This document shows, piece by piece, positions 27,810 to 35,930 of a stretch of 64,000 nucleotides of DNA. The notes beneath the pieces were generated by a model. It saw only the letters and a list, made by a program, of their open reading frames with translations, ran no database searches and had not been told where the DNA came from. The stretch is from Nocardiopsis sp. FR4. Its GTDB lineage: Bacteria; Actinomycetota; Actinomycetes; Streptosporangiales; Streptosporangiaceae. The DNA is taken from the NCBI RefSeq assembly GCF_009830945.1, contig NZ_VWVV01000004.1:62001-126000 (forward strand), written 5' to 3'. Made by a program: the position numbers and the translations under genes. How positions within the stretch are numbered: the stretch's first letter is position 1; each line of letters begins with the position of its first letter.

Positions 27810-27851
27810 CAGCCCATGTGGGCACCTGTTCAGCCCATGCGGGCACCCGTT
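27810..27851. repeat. Two tandem 21-bp repeats in a divergent promoter region
   Basis: Copies at 27810-27830 and 27831-27851 differ at two of 21 positions. Each contains a dyad (GCCCATGTGGGC or GCCCATGCGGGC). The 21-base period equals two helical turns, so two regulator dimers would bind the same face. They lie between the RAMA-CBS gene and the UvrD-like gene. Confidence 0.5.
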
Positions 27852-27993
27852 CGCGGGAGAGCGAAAGAAGCTCTCCGCCACGGACGGACCAAGCGTGCGC
27901 GACCCACCACGCACGTGCGGCAGGGACGGGTAGGTTGGCCGTGACCCCTGGTACCCCGCCCCACAGCCCCCCGACAACGGAAAAGCCGGTGCC

Positions 27994-30102
27994 GTGCCCC
28001 AACTCGCCATCCACAAGGACTTCCTGACCGAGTTCGCCAACCTCGACAAGCCCGTACGGGAGCGGACCACCGAGGTCTTCGCCAAGTTCGAACAGGCCAC
28101 CCACACCGGTCTACACCTGGAGAAGATCACCGGGGCCCGCGACGACCGGTTCCGCACCATCCGCGTCGACCAGTTCTGGCGCGGGGTCGTGCTGGCCCCC
28201 AAGAGCGGCGACACCCACGTCCTGCTCAAGGTCCTGCCCCACGACGAGGCCTATCAGTGGGCCCGGCGCCGGAGGCTGTCGGTGAACGCGGCCACAGGCG
28301 GCATCGAGATCCGCGACGTGGCGGCGATCGACGAGAGCCTGCCGCACATGCGGCGGCTGGCCGAGAGCGCGCCCACCCGGCTCTTCGCGCACGTGGCCGA
28401 CGCGGACCTGAGAAGGCTGGGCGTGGACGAGCAGACCCTGGCCTTCGCGCGCACGCTCACCGAGCCCTTCCAGCTGGACGCCGCCCAGAACCTGCTGCCC
28501 TCGGTGCAGTGGGAGGTGCTGTACGGCCTGGCCGCCGGGCTGTCCCCCGAGGAGGTCTGGGACGAGCTGGGCGCGGCCATCGTCTCCGGCCCCGTCGACC
28601 CCGACGACCTGGACACCGCCGTCGAGCGCAGCGCCGACCGGGTCCTGCTGGTCGAGGGGCCCGACGAGCTCATGGCCGCGCTGGAACACCCCTTCGACCT
28701 GTGGCGGATCTACCTGCACCCGGCCCAGCGCGCGGTTGTGGAGGCCTCCTACCGGGGGCCGGCCAGGGTCAGCGGCGGACCGGGCACCGGCAAGACGGTG
28801 GTCGCCCTGCACCGGGCGCACCGGCTGGCGGCCGGGGGCACGGGCGGAGTGCTGCTGACCACGTTCACCTCGACCCTGGCCGAGTCGCTGCGGGCCAGCC
28901 TGGAACGGCTGGCCGAGTCCCGGGGCGGGGACTCCCGGGCGGTGCTGGAGCGGGTGCGGGTCGAGCACGTGGACCGGTTGGCGCACCGGGTGTTCCGTGA
29001 GGAGCACGGCCAGCCCCGGATGCTGGACTCCGACCACGAGCGCCGGCTGTGGCAGGAGGCCGCGGCGGAACTGGGGCTGGACCTGTCCCCCGCGTTCCTG
29101 GCCGAGGAGTGGCGCCAGGTCGTGCTGGCCCGTCGGGTGGGCACGGCCGAGGAGTACCTGGCGGCCAAGCGCACCGGGCGGGGCCGAGGGCTCTCCCCCG
29201 CCCGCAAGGCCCAGGTGTGGCAGGCGGTGTGGGAGTTCCAGCGGCGGCTGTCCGAGCGCGGCCTGTGGACCCACGAGACCGTGTGCGAGGAGGCCGCACG
29301 GCTGTTGGCCGGGCGGCCGGGAGCGCCGTTCCGCCACGTGGTGGTGGACGAGGCCCAGGACCTGCACCCGGGCCAGTGGCGTCTGCTGCGCGCGGCTGCG
29401 GCCGAGGGCCCCGACGACCTGTTCGTGGCCGGGGACACCCACCAGCGCATCTACGGCCCCCGGGTGAGCCTGTCCGAGGTCGGCGTCAACGTCCGCGGCC
29501 GGTCCTCGACCCTGCGCGTCAACTACCGCACCACCGCCGAGATCCTCGCGTGGAGCCTGGGGCTGGTGCGCGGCGAGGCCGTCGACGACATGGACGGCGG
29601 CCTGGACTCGGTCGCCGGGTGCCGGTCGGAGATGCACGGGGAGCGTCCCCTCCTGCGCGGCCTGGCCACCTGGGAGGCGGAGCTCGCCCACCTGCGCGAG
29701 GTCGTGCGCTCCTGGGCCGACTCCGGTGTGCTGCCCGGCGAGATCGGGGTGGCCGCCCGCTCCAACCGGGCCGCCGAGCAGGCCGCACTCGCGCTGGAGG
29801 AGGCCGGGCTGCCCGTGCGGCCGCTGGCCCGGGGGCCGGTGGACGGGGCGGTCGCGGTCGGCACCATGCACCGGATGAAAGGCCTGGAGTTCCGCTGCCT
29901 GGCGGTGGTGGGGGCCGGCGGCGGCCAGCTGCCCGCTCCGCGCAGCATCACCCCCGAGGACGAGGACCCCGGCGCGCACGCCCGCGACCTGCTGCGCGAG
30001 CGAGGCCTGCTGTTCGTGGCGTGCACGCGCGCCCGCGAGCGGCTGAGCGTGAGCTGGCACCGCGAGCCCAGTCCGTTCATCGCGGAGGTCCTGGACACCT
30101 GA
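27994..30102 (+). CDS. UvrD-like SF1 helicase with RelE/ParE-like N-terminus
   Basis: A 702-aa protein. Residues 1-95 look like a RelE/ParE toxin fold (LAIHKDFLTEFANLD, DDRFRTIRVDQFWRGVVL, VLLKVLPHDEAYQWA). After a helical linker comes a superfamily 1 helicase: Walker A GGPGTGKT near 264, motif II VVDEAQD near 451, motif III-like GDTHQRIYG near 482, motif IV VNYRTTAEI near 510, motif V-like GTMHRMKGLEF near 625 and motif VI ACTRARERLSVSW near 673. The GTG at 27994 has only a weak ribosome site. It precedes the DUF262 nuclease gene by 49 bases. UvrD-like helicases recur in defence islands. Whether the N-terminal module is toxic or only a fold remains open. Confidence 0.75.
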   Translation: MPQLAIHKDFLTEFANLDKPVRERTTEVFAKFEQATHTGLHLEKITGARDDRFRTIRVDQFWRGVVLAPKSGDTHVLLKVLPHDEAYQWARRRRLSVNAATGGIEIRDVAAIDESLPHMRRLAESAPTRLFAHVADADLRRLGVDEQTLAFARTLTEPFQLDAAQNLLPSVQWEVLYGLAAGLSPEEVWDELGAAIVSGPVDPDDLDTAVERSADRVLLVEGPDELMAALEHPFDLWRIYLHPAQRAVVEASYRGPARVSGGPGTGKTVVALHRAHRLAAGGTGGVLLTTFTSTLAESLRASLERLAESRGGDSRAVLERVRVEHVDRLAHRVFREEHGQPRMLDSDHERRLWQEAAAELGLDLSPAFLAEEWRQVVLARRVGTAEEYLAAKRTGRGRGLSPARKAQVWQAVWEFQRRLSERGLWTHETVCEEAARLLAGRPGAPFRHVVVDEAQDLHPGQWRLLRAAAAEGPDDLFVAGDTHQRIYGPRVSLSEVGVNVRGRSSTLRVNYRTTAEILAWSLGLVRGEAVDDMDGGLDSVAGCRSEMHGERPLLRGLATWEAELAHLREVVRSWADSGVLPGEIGVAARSNRAAEQAALALEEAGLPVRPLARGPVDGAVAVGTMHRMKGLEFRCLAVVGAGGGQLPAPRSITPEDEDPGAHARDLLRERGLLFVACTRARERLSVSWHREPSPFIAEVLDT

Positions 30103-30151
30103 GGTTCCGCGTGCGGGCCCCTCCCCCTCCCCTACAAGAAAGGCGCCCTCC

Positions 30152-32419
30152 ATGGCGAAACTGTCCATGATCCTCGACCAGATCGACGCCGGAACCGTGC
30201 TGCTACCGGAGTTCCAGCGCGGCTACGTGTGGAACCAGGACCAGGTGCGCGGGTTGATGCGCTCGGTCTACCTGGGACATCCGGTGGGCGGTCTGCTGCT
30301 GTGGGAGACCTCCACCGAGAACATGGCCGTGCGCGGAGGCGGCCCCACGGGCAGCGGCACCCACCTGCTGCTGCTGGACGGCCAGCAGCGGGTGACGTCG
30401 CTGTACGGCGTGATCCGCGGCAGGGCCCCGGCGTTCTTCGAGGGCAACGAACGGGCCTTCACCGGCCTGTACTTCAACGTGGACAGCCAGAGGTTCCAGT
30501 TCCACCAGCCCAACATCATGAACGGCGACCCGCACTGGGTGTCGGTCACCGAGCTGTTCGCCCAGGGCCCGGTCGCCTACCTCTCCCGGTTCGCCGAAGA
30601 CCCGGCCGCGGCCAAGCTGTACCTGGAGCGGCTCAACCGGCTCAGCCAGATCACCGAGAAGGACTTCCCCCAGGAGAAGATCACCGGGGCCGACCGGACG
30701 GTGGAGGAGGTCGTGGACATCTTCAACCGGGTCAACAGCGGCGGCACCCACCTGACCAAGGGCGACCTGGCCCTGGCCAAGCTGTGCGCGCAGTGGCCCG
30801 AGGCCCGGTCGGCGATGCGGGACATCCTGGAGCGCTGGGAGGAGGCGGGCTTCTCCTTCAAACTGGACTGGCTGCTGCGCAACGCCACCGCCGTCGCCTC
30901 GGGACGCTCCTCCTTCGACTCGTTGGAGAACGTGTCCACCGACGAGTTCAAGGAGGCCCTGGAGAGCTCCGTCCACCACGTGGGCACCTTCCTGGACGCG
31001 GTGTCGGGGCGACTGGGCCTGGACCACGACCGGGTGCTGATGGGCCGGGGCGCGGTCCCGGTCGTCTCCCGGCTGCTGGCCCTGAACAACGGCCGCTTCG
31101 ACGACGCGTCGCACCGGGACCGGGTGCTGTACTGGTACGTGCACACGGCCCTGTGGGGACGCTACACCGGTCCCACCGAGACCACGTGGCAGCAGGACTA
31201 CGCCACCGTGGCCGCGTCGGGGGTCGACGGGCTGATCTCGGCCCTGGAACGCTGGCGCGGCGGCAGCCTGGACATCTACGAGCACGACTTCGACGTAGCC
31301 ACCCGGGGCGCGCGCTTCTACCCGCTCCTGTACATGCTCTCCCGGGTGCACGGCGCCCGCGACTTCGGCAGCGGACTGGAGCTGAAGGCCGAACTGCTGG
31401 GCCGGCTCTCCTCCCTGCAGGTGCACCACGTCTTCCCCAAGCGGGTCCTGCGCGAGCAGGGGTACGAGAGCCGTCAGGTCAACGCGATCGCCAACTTCTG
31501 CTTCCTGACGCAGGACACCAACCTGGGCATCTCCTACCGCAAGCCCGAGGAGTACTTCCCGGAGGTGGAGGAGCGCCACCCCGGTGTGCTGGCCTCGCAG
31601 TGGATCCCCCTGGAGCCGGACCTGTGGAAGGTGGAGAACTACCCGGAATTCCTCGCAGCCCGGCGCGAACTGCTCGCCCGGGCCGCGCAGGACTTCCTGT
31701 CCGAACTGAGGTCGGGCGCGGGCGGGGCGGCCGAGGCGCCGCTGCGGCCGGTGACCGTGGTCGCCTCCGAGGAGGCCGACGACGCGCGCCAAGTGCAGAT
31801 CCGGGAGATGGTGGAGGAGGTCGCGCGGCTGGGGTACGCCGGGCCGGAACTGGACGCCGAGATCAGCGACCCGGAGTCGGGCCGGGTCATCGCGGTGGCG
31901 GAGGCGTTCTGGCCGGAGGGCCTGCAGGCGGGTCGGGGCAAGCCGACGGTCCTGGAACTGGATCCGGAGCAAGCCGACCTGTCCCGGTTGCAGGAGTTGG
32001 GCTATGAGGTGTTCACGTCGGTGGACTCCCTCCTGGGGTTCGTCGACCGTCGTAGCCGCGAGGCGGCCGGTGAGGCTGCGGAGGAGTCGGAGGGGGCGCC
32101 CGAGAGCGGCCCCCGGACCGCGGACCTGGGCCGGGAGATGCTGCGGATCTACGAGCGCGCCAGGGACGAGGCGGACTACACCGCCGCGTCCTTCCTGGGG
32201 ATGATCACCGACCTGGGCCCGCTGGGCACCGCCCGCAAACTGCTCAACGCCCCGGCGGTCTCGGACGGGTTCGCCAACCTGTGGGAGCGCGGCCGTCTGG
32301 ACCTGACGGTGGAGGCGCTGGTGCTGCGCCCGGACTTCTCCCCGCTGCTCACCGACCAGGAGCTGGCCCGGGCCAGGGCCCGCCTGGAGCAGTTCGGGTA
32401 CCGCTTCCCCGGCGAGTGA
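30152..32419 (+). CDS. GmrSD-like DUF262 / HNH nuclease with extra C-terminal domains
   Basis: A 755-aa protein. The DUF262 (GmrS/ParB-like) N-terminus shows FQRGYVWNQDQV near residue 21 and DGQQRVTSLYG near 76, the NTP-handling motif of this family. An HNH/His-Me module like DUF1524 follows, with VHHVFPKRVL near 424 and NAIANFCFLTQDTN near 444. The last 220 residues add a beta-rich segment and a helical domain (MLRIYERARDEADYTAASF through the LDLTVEALVL region), seen as an accessory in other restriction-type proteins. GmrSD enzymes are type IV restriction nucleases acting on modified DNA; specificity here is unknown. It is probably in an operon with the upstream helicase and converges with the zinc-ribbon gene 16 bases downstream. 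Confidence 0.8.
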   Translation: MAKLSMILDQIDAGTVLLPEFQRGYVWNQDQVRGLMRSVYLGHPVGGLLLWETSTENMAVRGGGPTGSGTHLLLLDGQQRVTSLYGVIRGRAPAFFEGNERAFTGLYFNVDSQRFQFHQPNIMNGDPHWVSVTELFAQGPVAYLSRFAEDPAAAKLYLERLNRLSQITEKDFPQEKITGADRTVEEVVDIFNRVNSGGTHLTKGDLALAKLCAQWPEARSAMRDILERWEEAGFSFKLDWLLRNATAVASGRSSFDSLENVSTDEFKEALESSVHHVGTFLDAVSGRLGLDHDRVLMGRGAVPVVSRLLALNNGRFDDASHRDRVLYWYVHTALWGRYTGPTETTWQQDYATVAASGVDGLISALERWRGGSLDIYEHDFDVATRGARFYPLLYMLSRVHGARDFGSGLELKAELLGRLSSLQVHHVFPKRVLREQGYESRQVNAIANFCFLTQDTNLGISYRKPEEYFPEVEERHPGVLASQWIPLEPDLWKVENYPEFLAARRELLARAAQDFLSELRSGAGGAAEAPLRPVTVVASEEADDARQVQIREMVEEVARLGYAGPELDAEISDPESGRVIAVAEAFWPEGLQAGRGKPTVLELDPEQADLSRLQELGYEVFTSVDSLLGFVDRRSREAAGEAAEESEGAPESGPRTADLGREMLRIYERARDEADYTAASFLGMITDLGPLGTARKLLNAPAVSDGFANLWERGRLDLTVEALVLRPDFSPLLTDQELARARARLEQFGYRFPGE

Positions 32420-32435
32420 CGCGGGCGCGGCGGGA

Positions 32436-33386
32436 TCAGGCGGGGTCCTCCCACGGGCGGAGGGTGTACCTGGCGATCTCGCCGCCGCCGTTGGAGACGA
32501 CGACGGTGTCGCCGGTGATCTCGTAGGTGTAGGCGCCGTTGCGCGCGAGGTAGCCGTCCGCCGTCCTCTCCGCGGGGATCAGGAGCGGTTCCTCCGCCGC
32601 GTCGGGGATCTCGCCGTGGTAGTAGAGCTGGCCGTCGGCGTCCGCGCACAGGATGATGCGGTGCCGCTCGGTCTCGAAGGCCTCCACCAGGGTCGCGGGC
32701 CCCGCGTCGGGGAGGCGGTCCGCCACGCGCGCCGGGCACCCCTCCTCCCGCGGCGCGGAGTCCTCGCGTGTGCCGTCGCCGTACCCGTCGAGCGACGACA
32801 GCAGGGACACACAGCCCGCGGCTATGAAGAGGAGCGCCACGAGGATCACCGCGACCGCCGCGGCCCAGCCGCAGCCCTGGGCGCCGCCTCCGCTGGTGGG
32901 GGCGGCGTAACCGGGGCTGCTCCACCCGCCGGGCGGCGCGAGGGGAGGCGGGGGCGGCGGGGCCGGGGGCATGGTGACCGTCGGTGGCGCGGAGAACTCG
33001 GGAAAGAAGATCTCCTCCGGGGGGTCCGCCGGGGGCGCGGGCTCCGGCCCCGGCCTGCGCCCCGCCGGGGCCGGGTGCGACGGTGCGCTCCCCCGTGTAC
33101 TCCTCGCGGTGCGCGGAGGGCTCCTGCGCGGGGAGGACCTCGGCTCCGGTCCCTCCGGTGCGGGCCGGGGCAGGTTCACCGTAGCGTCGCGGGCGGTGTC
33201 GCACAGCTCGCAGGAGGAGGCCGCGTCCCGGTTGAAGGTGTCGCACGCGTGGCAGCGCCAGGTGGGACCCGGCGCGGAGGCGGCCGGGGCCTCCGCTCGC
33301 CGGGGCTCCTCGCACACCTGGCACCGCTTGCGGCTGTGCTCGTTGAACGTGTCGCAGGCGTGGCAGCGCCATGTCGCGGCCGTCAC
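32436..33386 (-). CDS. Double RanBP2-type zinc-ribbon membrane protein
   Basis: A 316-aa protein, last gene of the eight-gene leftward operon. Two near-identical zinc ribbons lie at residues 6-25 and 43-62; both begin WRCHACDTFN and end with a second Cys-x2-Cys pair. A long Pro-rich linker leads to one membrane helix (about 167-195), and the final 120 residues are predicted outside the cell. The GTG at 33386 overlaps the previous stop (GTGA); longer in-frame extensions read into that gene and are rejected. Cytoplasmic zinc ribbons tethered to a membrane helix suggest a scaffold or sensor. Function unknown. Confidence 0.65.
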   Translation of the reverse strand: MTAATWRCHACDTFNEHSRKRCQVCEEPRRAEAPAASAPGPTWRCHACDTFNRDAASSCELCDTARDATVNLPRPAPEGPEPRSSPRRSPPRTARSTRGSAPSHPAPAGRRPGPEPAPPADPPEEIFFPEFSAPPTVTMPPAPPPPPPLAPPGGWSSPGYAAPTSGGGAQGCGWAAAVAVILVALLFIAAGCVSLLSSLDGYGDGTREDSAPREEGCPARVADRLPDAGPATLVEAFETERHRIILCADADGQLYYHGEIPDAAEEPLLIPAERTADGYLARNGAYTYEITGDTVVVSNGGGEIARYTLRPWEDPA

Positions 33387-34102
33387 CGCCGCCCGGCCTC
33401 CCCCCGCCGCAGGCGCAGGTCCTCGTACAGTTCCCTGGTACGCGGGTTGGGGAGGAAGCCCACCCACTCGGGCTCCTCCGCCCGCTCGGCCGCGGCGGGG
33501 CCGAGCGGGAGCTCGGCGGCCTCCCGGGGTCGGCGTTCCGTGAGGGGCCCGGGATCGCCTCCGTACGGCTCCCGGTCCGGCGGACCGTCCGGAGCGCCGT
33601 GCCCGGTTCCGGGCACGGGCCCTCCGGACCCGGAACCGAGAGGTCCGCTCGCACGGCCGCGCGGATACCGGTCCTCCTCCTCGGGATCCGCGGGCGCGCC
33701 GGGGAACCCGCTGTGCCAAGGGGGGTGAACGGCCAGGGGGACCAGCCCTTTCAGGAGGCGGTGCAGTTCTTCGGCTGCCGCCAGGTCGTCCCCGTCGTGG
33801 AGGCCCAGCCGGAGCAGGAACATGCCTTTACCGGCCCCGCCCCCGCCGGGGCGGAAGCGCAGGGTCAGCTGTGCGGCGCGGCCGGGAGGGCGTCCCAGTG
33901 AGAGCTGGTCGCACAGGGACATGTTCAGCCTCATGGCCATACCGTCGCCGTGGTCGACGAGGAGGGTGGTGCCGATCAGGCAGACCCTGGCCTCGCGGAA
34001 GCTCTCGTCGAAGCAGGGCCGCGGGTCGGGGGCCGCGTGGGAGCGGGCGCCCCGACCGCGCTCGGCTCCCTGCCAGAAGGGCTTGGAGAACCAGTGGCTC
34101 AC
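33383..34102 (-). CDS. Unrecognised protein in the vWA-kinase-phosphatase operon
   Basis: A 239-aa protein. The first 125 residues seem folded, with alternating hydrophobic strands (VCLIGTTLLVDHG, MRLNMSLCDQLSLG, AQLTLRFRPG, MFLLRLGLHDGDDLAAAEEL) that suggest a small beta-sandwich or PH-like domain. A Pro/Gly/Glu-rich disordered middle and a short C-terminal helix follow. The GTG at 34102 has TGAGG upstream and starts 7 bases after the vWA stop. The end overlaps the zinc-ribbon start. No family recognised. Confidence 0.55.
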   Translation of the reverse strand: MSHWFSKPFWQGAERGRGARSHAAPDPRPCFDESFREARVCLIGTTLLVDHGDGMAMRLNMSLCDQLSLGRPPGRAAQLTLRFRPGGGGAGKGMFLLRLGLHDGDDLAAAEELHRLLKGLVPLAVHPPWHSGFPGAPADPEEEDRYPRGRASGPLGSGSGGPVPGTGHGAPDGPPDREPYGGDPGPLTERRPREAAELPLGPAAAERAEEPEWVGFLPNPRTRELYEDLRLRRGEAGRR

Positions 34103-34109
34103 GCGGGCC

Positions 34110-34811
34110 TCACAGGCTGTTGGCGATGGTGTTGATGATCTCGTCCATCTCGAACTCCTCCAGGCCGTCGCCGGCGCGGGAGGGGAAGTGCATCGTCAGG
34201 TTCCACTCCTCGGCGATCTCCGACCAGGGCTCCTCGTCGGGGGCGAAGAGCACCAGGCGCTTGGCGGAGTTGTCCATGAGCGAGGCCTGGCCGCGCGAGT
34301 AGCCCCACTCCTCGAACAGGTCGTCCAGGGAGCGGGGGATGTCGGCGGGGTAGCCCGGCGCGGAGACGGAGCCGGGGGCGCCGAGCGGGTGGGCGGGAGC
34401 GTCGGTGAAGAGCACGATGACGTGCCGACGCCGGTCGAGCCCCGTCTCCCAGGGGGACCGGATCGCCAGGGCCAGCGCCTCCAGGCCGGACTCGGGGACG
34501 TCCCCGCCGCCGAGGGGTTCGAGGCCGCGGACGAACTTCTCGTACTCGCCCTCCTGTTCGGGCAAGGTGAGGAAGTCGGTGGCCTCGATCGCGTCGTCGG
34601 GGTCGTCGGCGAAGTCCCGGAAGGCGATCACGCGCAGGCGCAGCTGGCTGACCGCCTTGCTCTTCTGGGCCATGACGACACTGAGCCGGGAGTGGAAGCC
34701 CAACGCGCTCTTCTTCACCTGTTCCAGGACCGGGCCCATGCTGGCGGTGACGTCGACGCACAGCACGATGTCGACCGCGTAGGCGAGGTTTCCCCTGTTC
34801 TGGGCGTTCAT
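34110..34811 (-). CDS. Von Willebrand factor A domain protein
   Basis: A 233-aa protein, essentially one vWA domain. The metal-binding MIDAS motif is DVTAS at residues 20-24 (Thr replacing the first Ser of DxSxS), with further acidic positions in GGGDVPESGLEAL and VIVLFTDAPAHP. There is no signal peptide, so it is cytoplasmic. The vWA fold typically mediates metal-dependent protein contacts. Beside a kinase and a PP2C phosphatase it may be the assembly partner of a phospho-switch. The ATG at 34811 has CGGAG upstream. It lies 63 bases after the kinase gene. Confidence 0.8.
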   Translation of the reverse strand: MNAQNRGNLAYAVDIVLCVDVTASMGPVLEQVKKSALGFHSRLSVVMAQKSKAVSQLRLRVIAFRDFADDPDDAIEATDFLTLPEQEGEYEKFVRGLEPLGGGDVPESGLEALALAIRSPWETGLDRRRHVIVLFTDAPAHPLGAPGSVSAPGYPADIPRSLDDLFEEWGYSRGQASLMDNSAKRLVLFAPDEEPWSEIAEEWNLTMHFPSRAGDGLEEFEMDEIINTIANSL

Positions 34812-34874
34812 GGATGCTCCGTGGTTCGTTGTGCGGAAGGACCGGCGCGGCGGGGGCGCCGCGGGGCGTACGGA

Positions 34875-35930
34875 TCAGGACCAGTTGATGCGGACCCGGG
34901 AGCGGCGCTCCGCGCCGGGCTTGGCCCGCTTGTCCCCGCCGGCGCCGCCGGCGGGGGCCGCTCCCGTGAGGTTGGTGCGCAGTCGGCTGCCGGACGACGA
35001 GGCCTCGGGCGCCGGACCGGCCGGGGTTTCCGACACGGCCGTCGGCTCCAGCGCGCACGCGTCGGGGGTCAGGGCGCTGACGAAGGCCCCCGCTCCCGGC
35101 CGCTGGTCGGGCATGGCGGCGCACATCCGGGAGACGAGTGCCCGGGTGCCCGGGGCCAGGCGCGGGTCGAACTCCAGGGCGGCACCGGCGTTGACCGCCT
35201 CGGCCGGGCTGCCGTAGCCGTCGGGGTAGGCGGGCAGCGCTCCGGTGAGGTAGAGGTGGGTCAGCAGGCCGAGGGCGAAGATGTCGGACGCGGTGGTCAG
35301 GGTCTGGGGGCCGCAGCCCTCCTCCCCCCGGACGTAGCGCTGCCACTCGGGGGAGCCGTACAGGGCGTCTCCGGCGATCTCCTCGTGCCCGGGCGGGTTG
35401 CCGCTGATGTAGGCGTCGTCGAAGTCGATGAGCTTCGCCGTGTGGAACACGGTCTGGCGCTGGACCAGCACGTTGTCCGGTTTGAGGTCCCCGTGGACCA
35501 CGTCGATGTCATGGAGCTGCCTCAGGCTCTGCCCGAGCGTCTTGAGCAAGACCGACTTCTCCCTGGCCCCCAGCGTGTGGGGGCTCTCCATGTTGGAGGT
35601 GTCGATGCGCTCGGTGACCTTGTAGTAGGTACTGCCCTCGCAGAAGAAGTCCTGGGCCAGTACCAGGTTGCCGCCGCCGGCCTGGTCGGGTCGCAGGGCC
35701 TCCATGATGCGCAGGTGGCGTTCTTCGAACTCCTCGCACGCCTGGAGCCGTACGCGGACGCTGCGGCTCGGCGGCTCCGGGGAGGGCCTGGGACGCTTGG
35801 GGTCCAGGAAGCGCTTGACGAAGTACTCCCGGCCGTCGCGCTCGGCGAAGGCCCACATGCACTTGCCCCCGCCGGCGTTGGTCGGCTCCGTGACGATGCG
35901 GTAGCCGTTGATCACATCACCGAGTTTCAC
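34875..35930 (-). CDS. Atypical protein kinase-fold protein (HGD/DFD)
   Basis: A 351-aa kinase-fold protein. It has a YFVKRF lysine near residue 44 and catalytic loop HGDLKPDN near 144 in place of HRD, and LIDFDDAYI near 168 where DFG is usual. The catalytic Asp and metal ligands are retained, so it may be active, but the pattern is closer to atypical bacterial kinases than to the one at 16429. The C-terminal 70 residues are Pro/Ala/Arg-rich. The GTG at 35930 overlaps the PP2C stop (GTGA); an ATG further upstream lies inside that gene and is rejected. Phosphatase and kinase are thus translationally coupled. Confidence 0.75.
   Translation of the reverse strand: MKLGDVINGYRIVTEPTNAGGGKCMWAFAERDGREYFVKRFLDPKRPRPSPEPPSRSVRVRLQACEEFEERHLRIMEALRPDQAGGGNLVLAQDFFCEGSTYYKVTERIDTSNMESPHTLGAREKSVLLKTLGQSLRQLHDIDVVHGDLKPDNVLVQRQTVFHTAKLIDFDDAYISGNPPGHEEIAGDALYGSPEWQRYVRGEEGCGPQTLTTASDIFALGLLTHLYLTGALPAYPDGYGSPAEAVNAGAALEFDPRLAPGTRALVSRMCAAMPDQRPGAGAFVSALTPDACALEPTAVSETPAGPAPEASSSGSRLRTNLTGAAPAGGAGGDKRAKPGAERRSRVRINWS

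Noticed and set aside
27810..27851. CRISPR-like repeat
   Set aside because: Only two adjoining copies with no spacer; it fits tandem operators instead. No array was seen anywhere.
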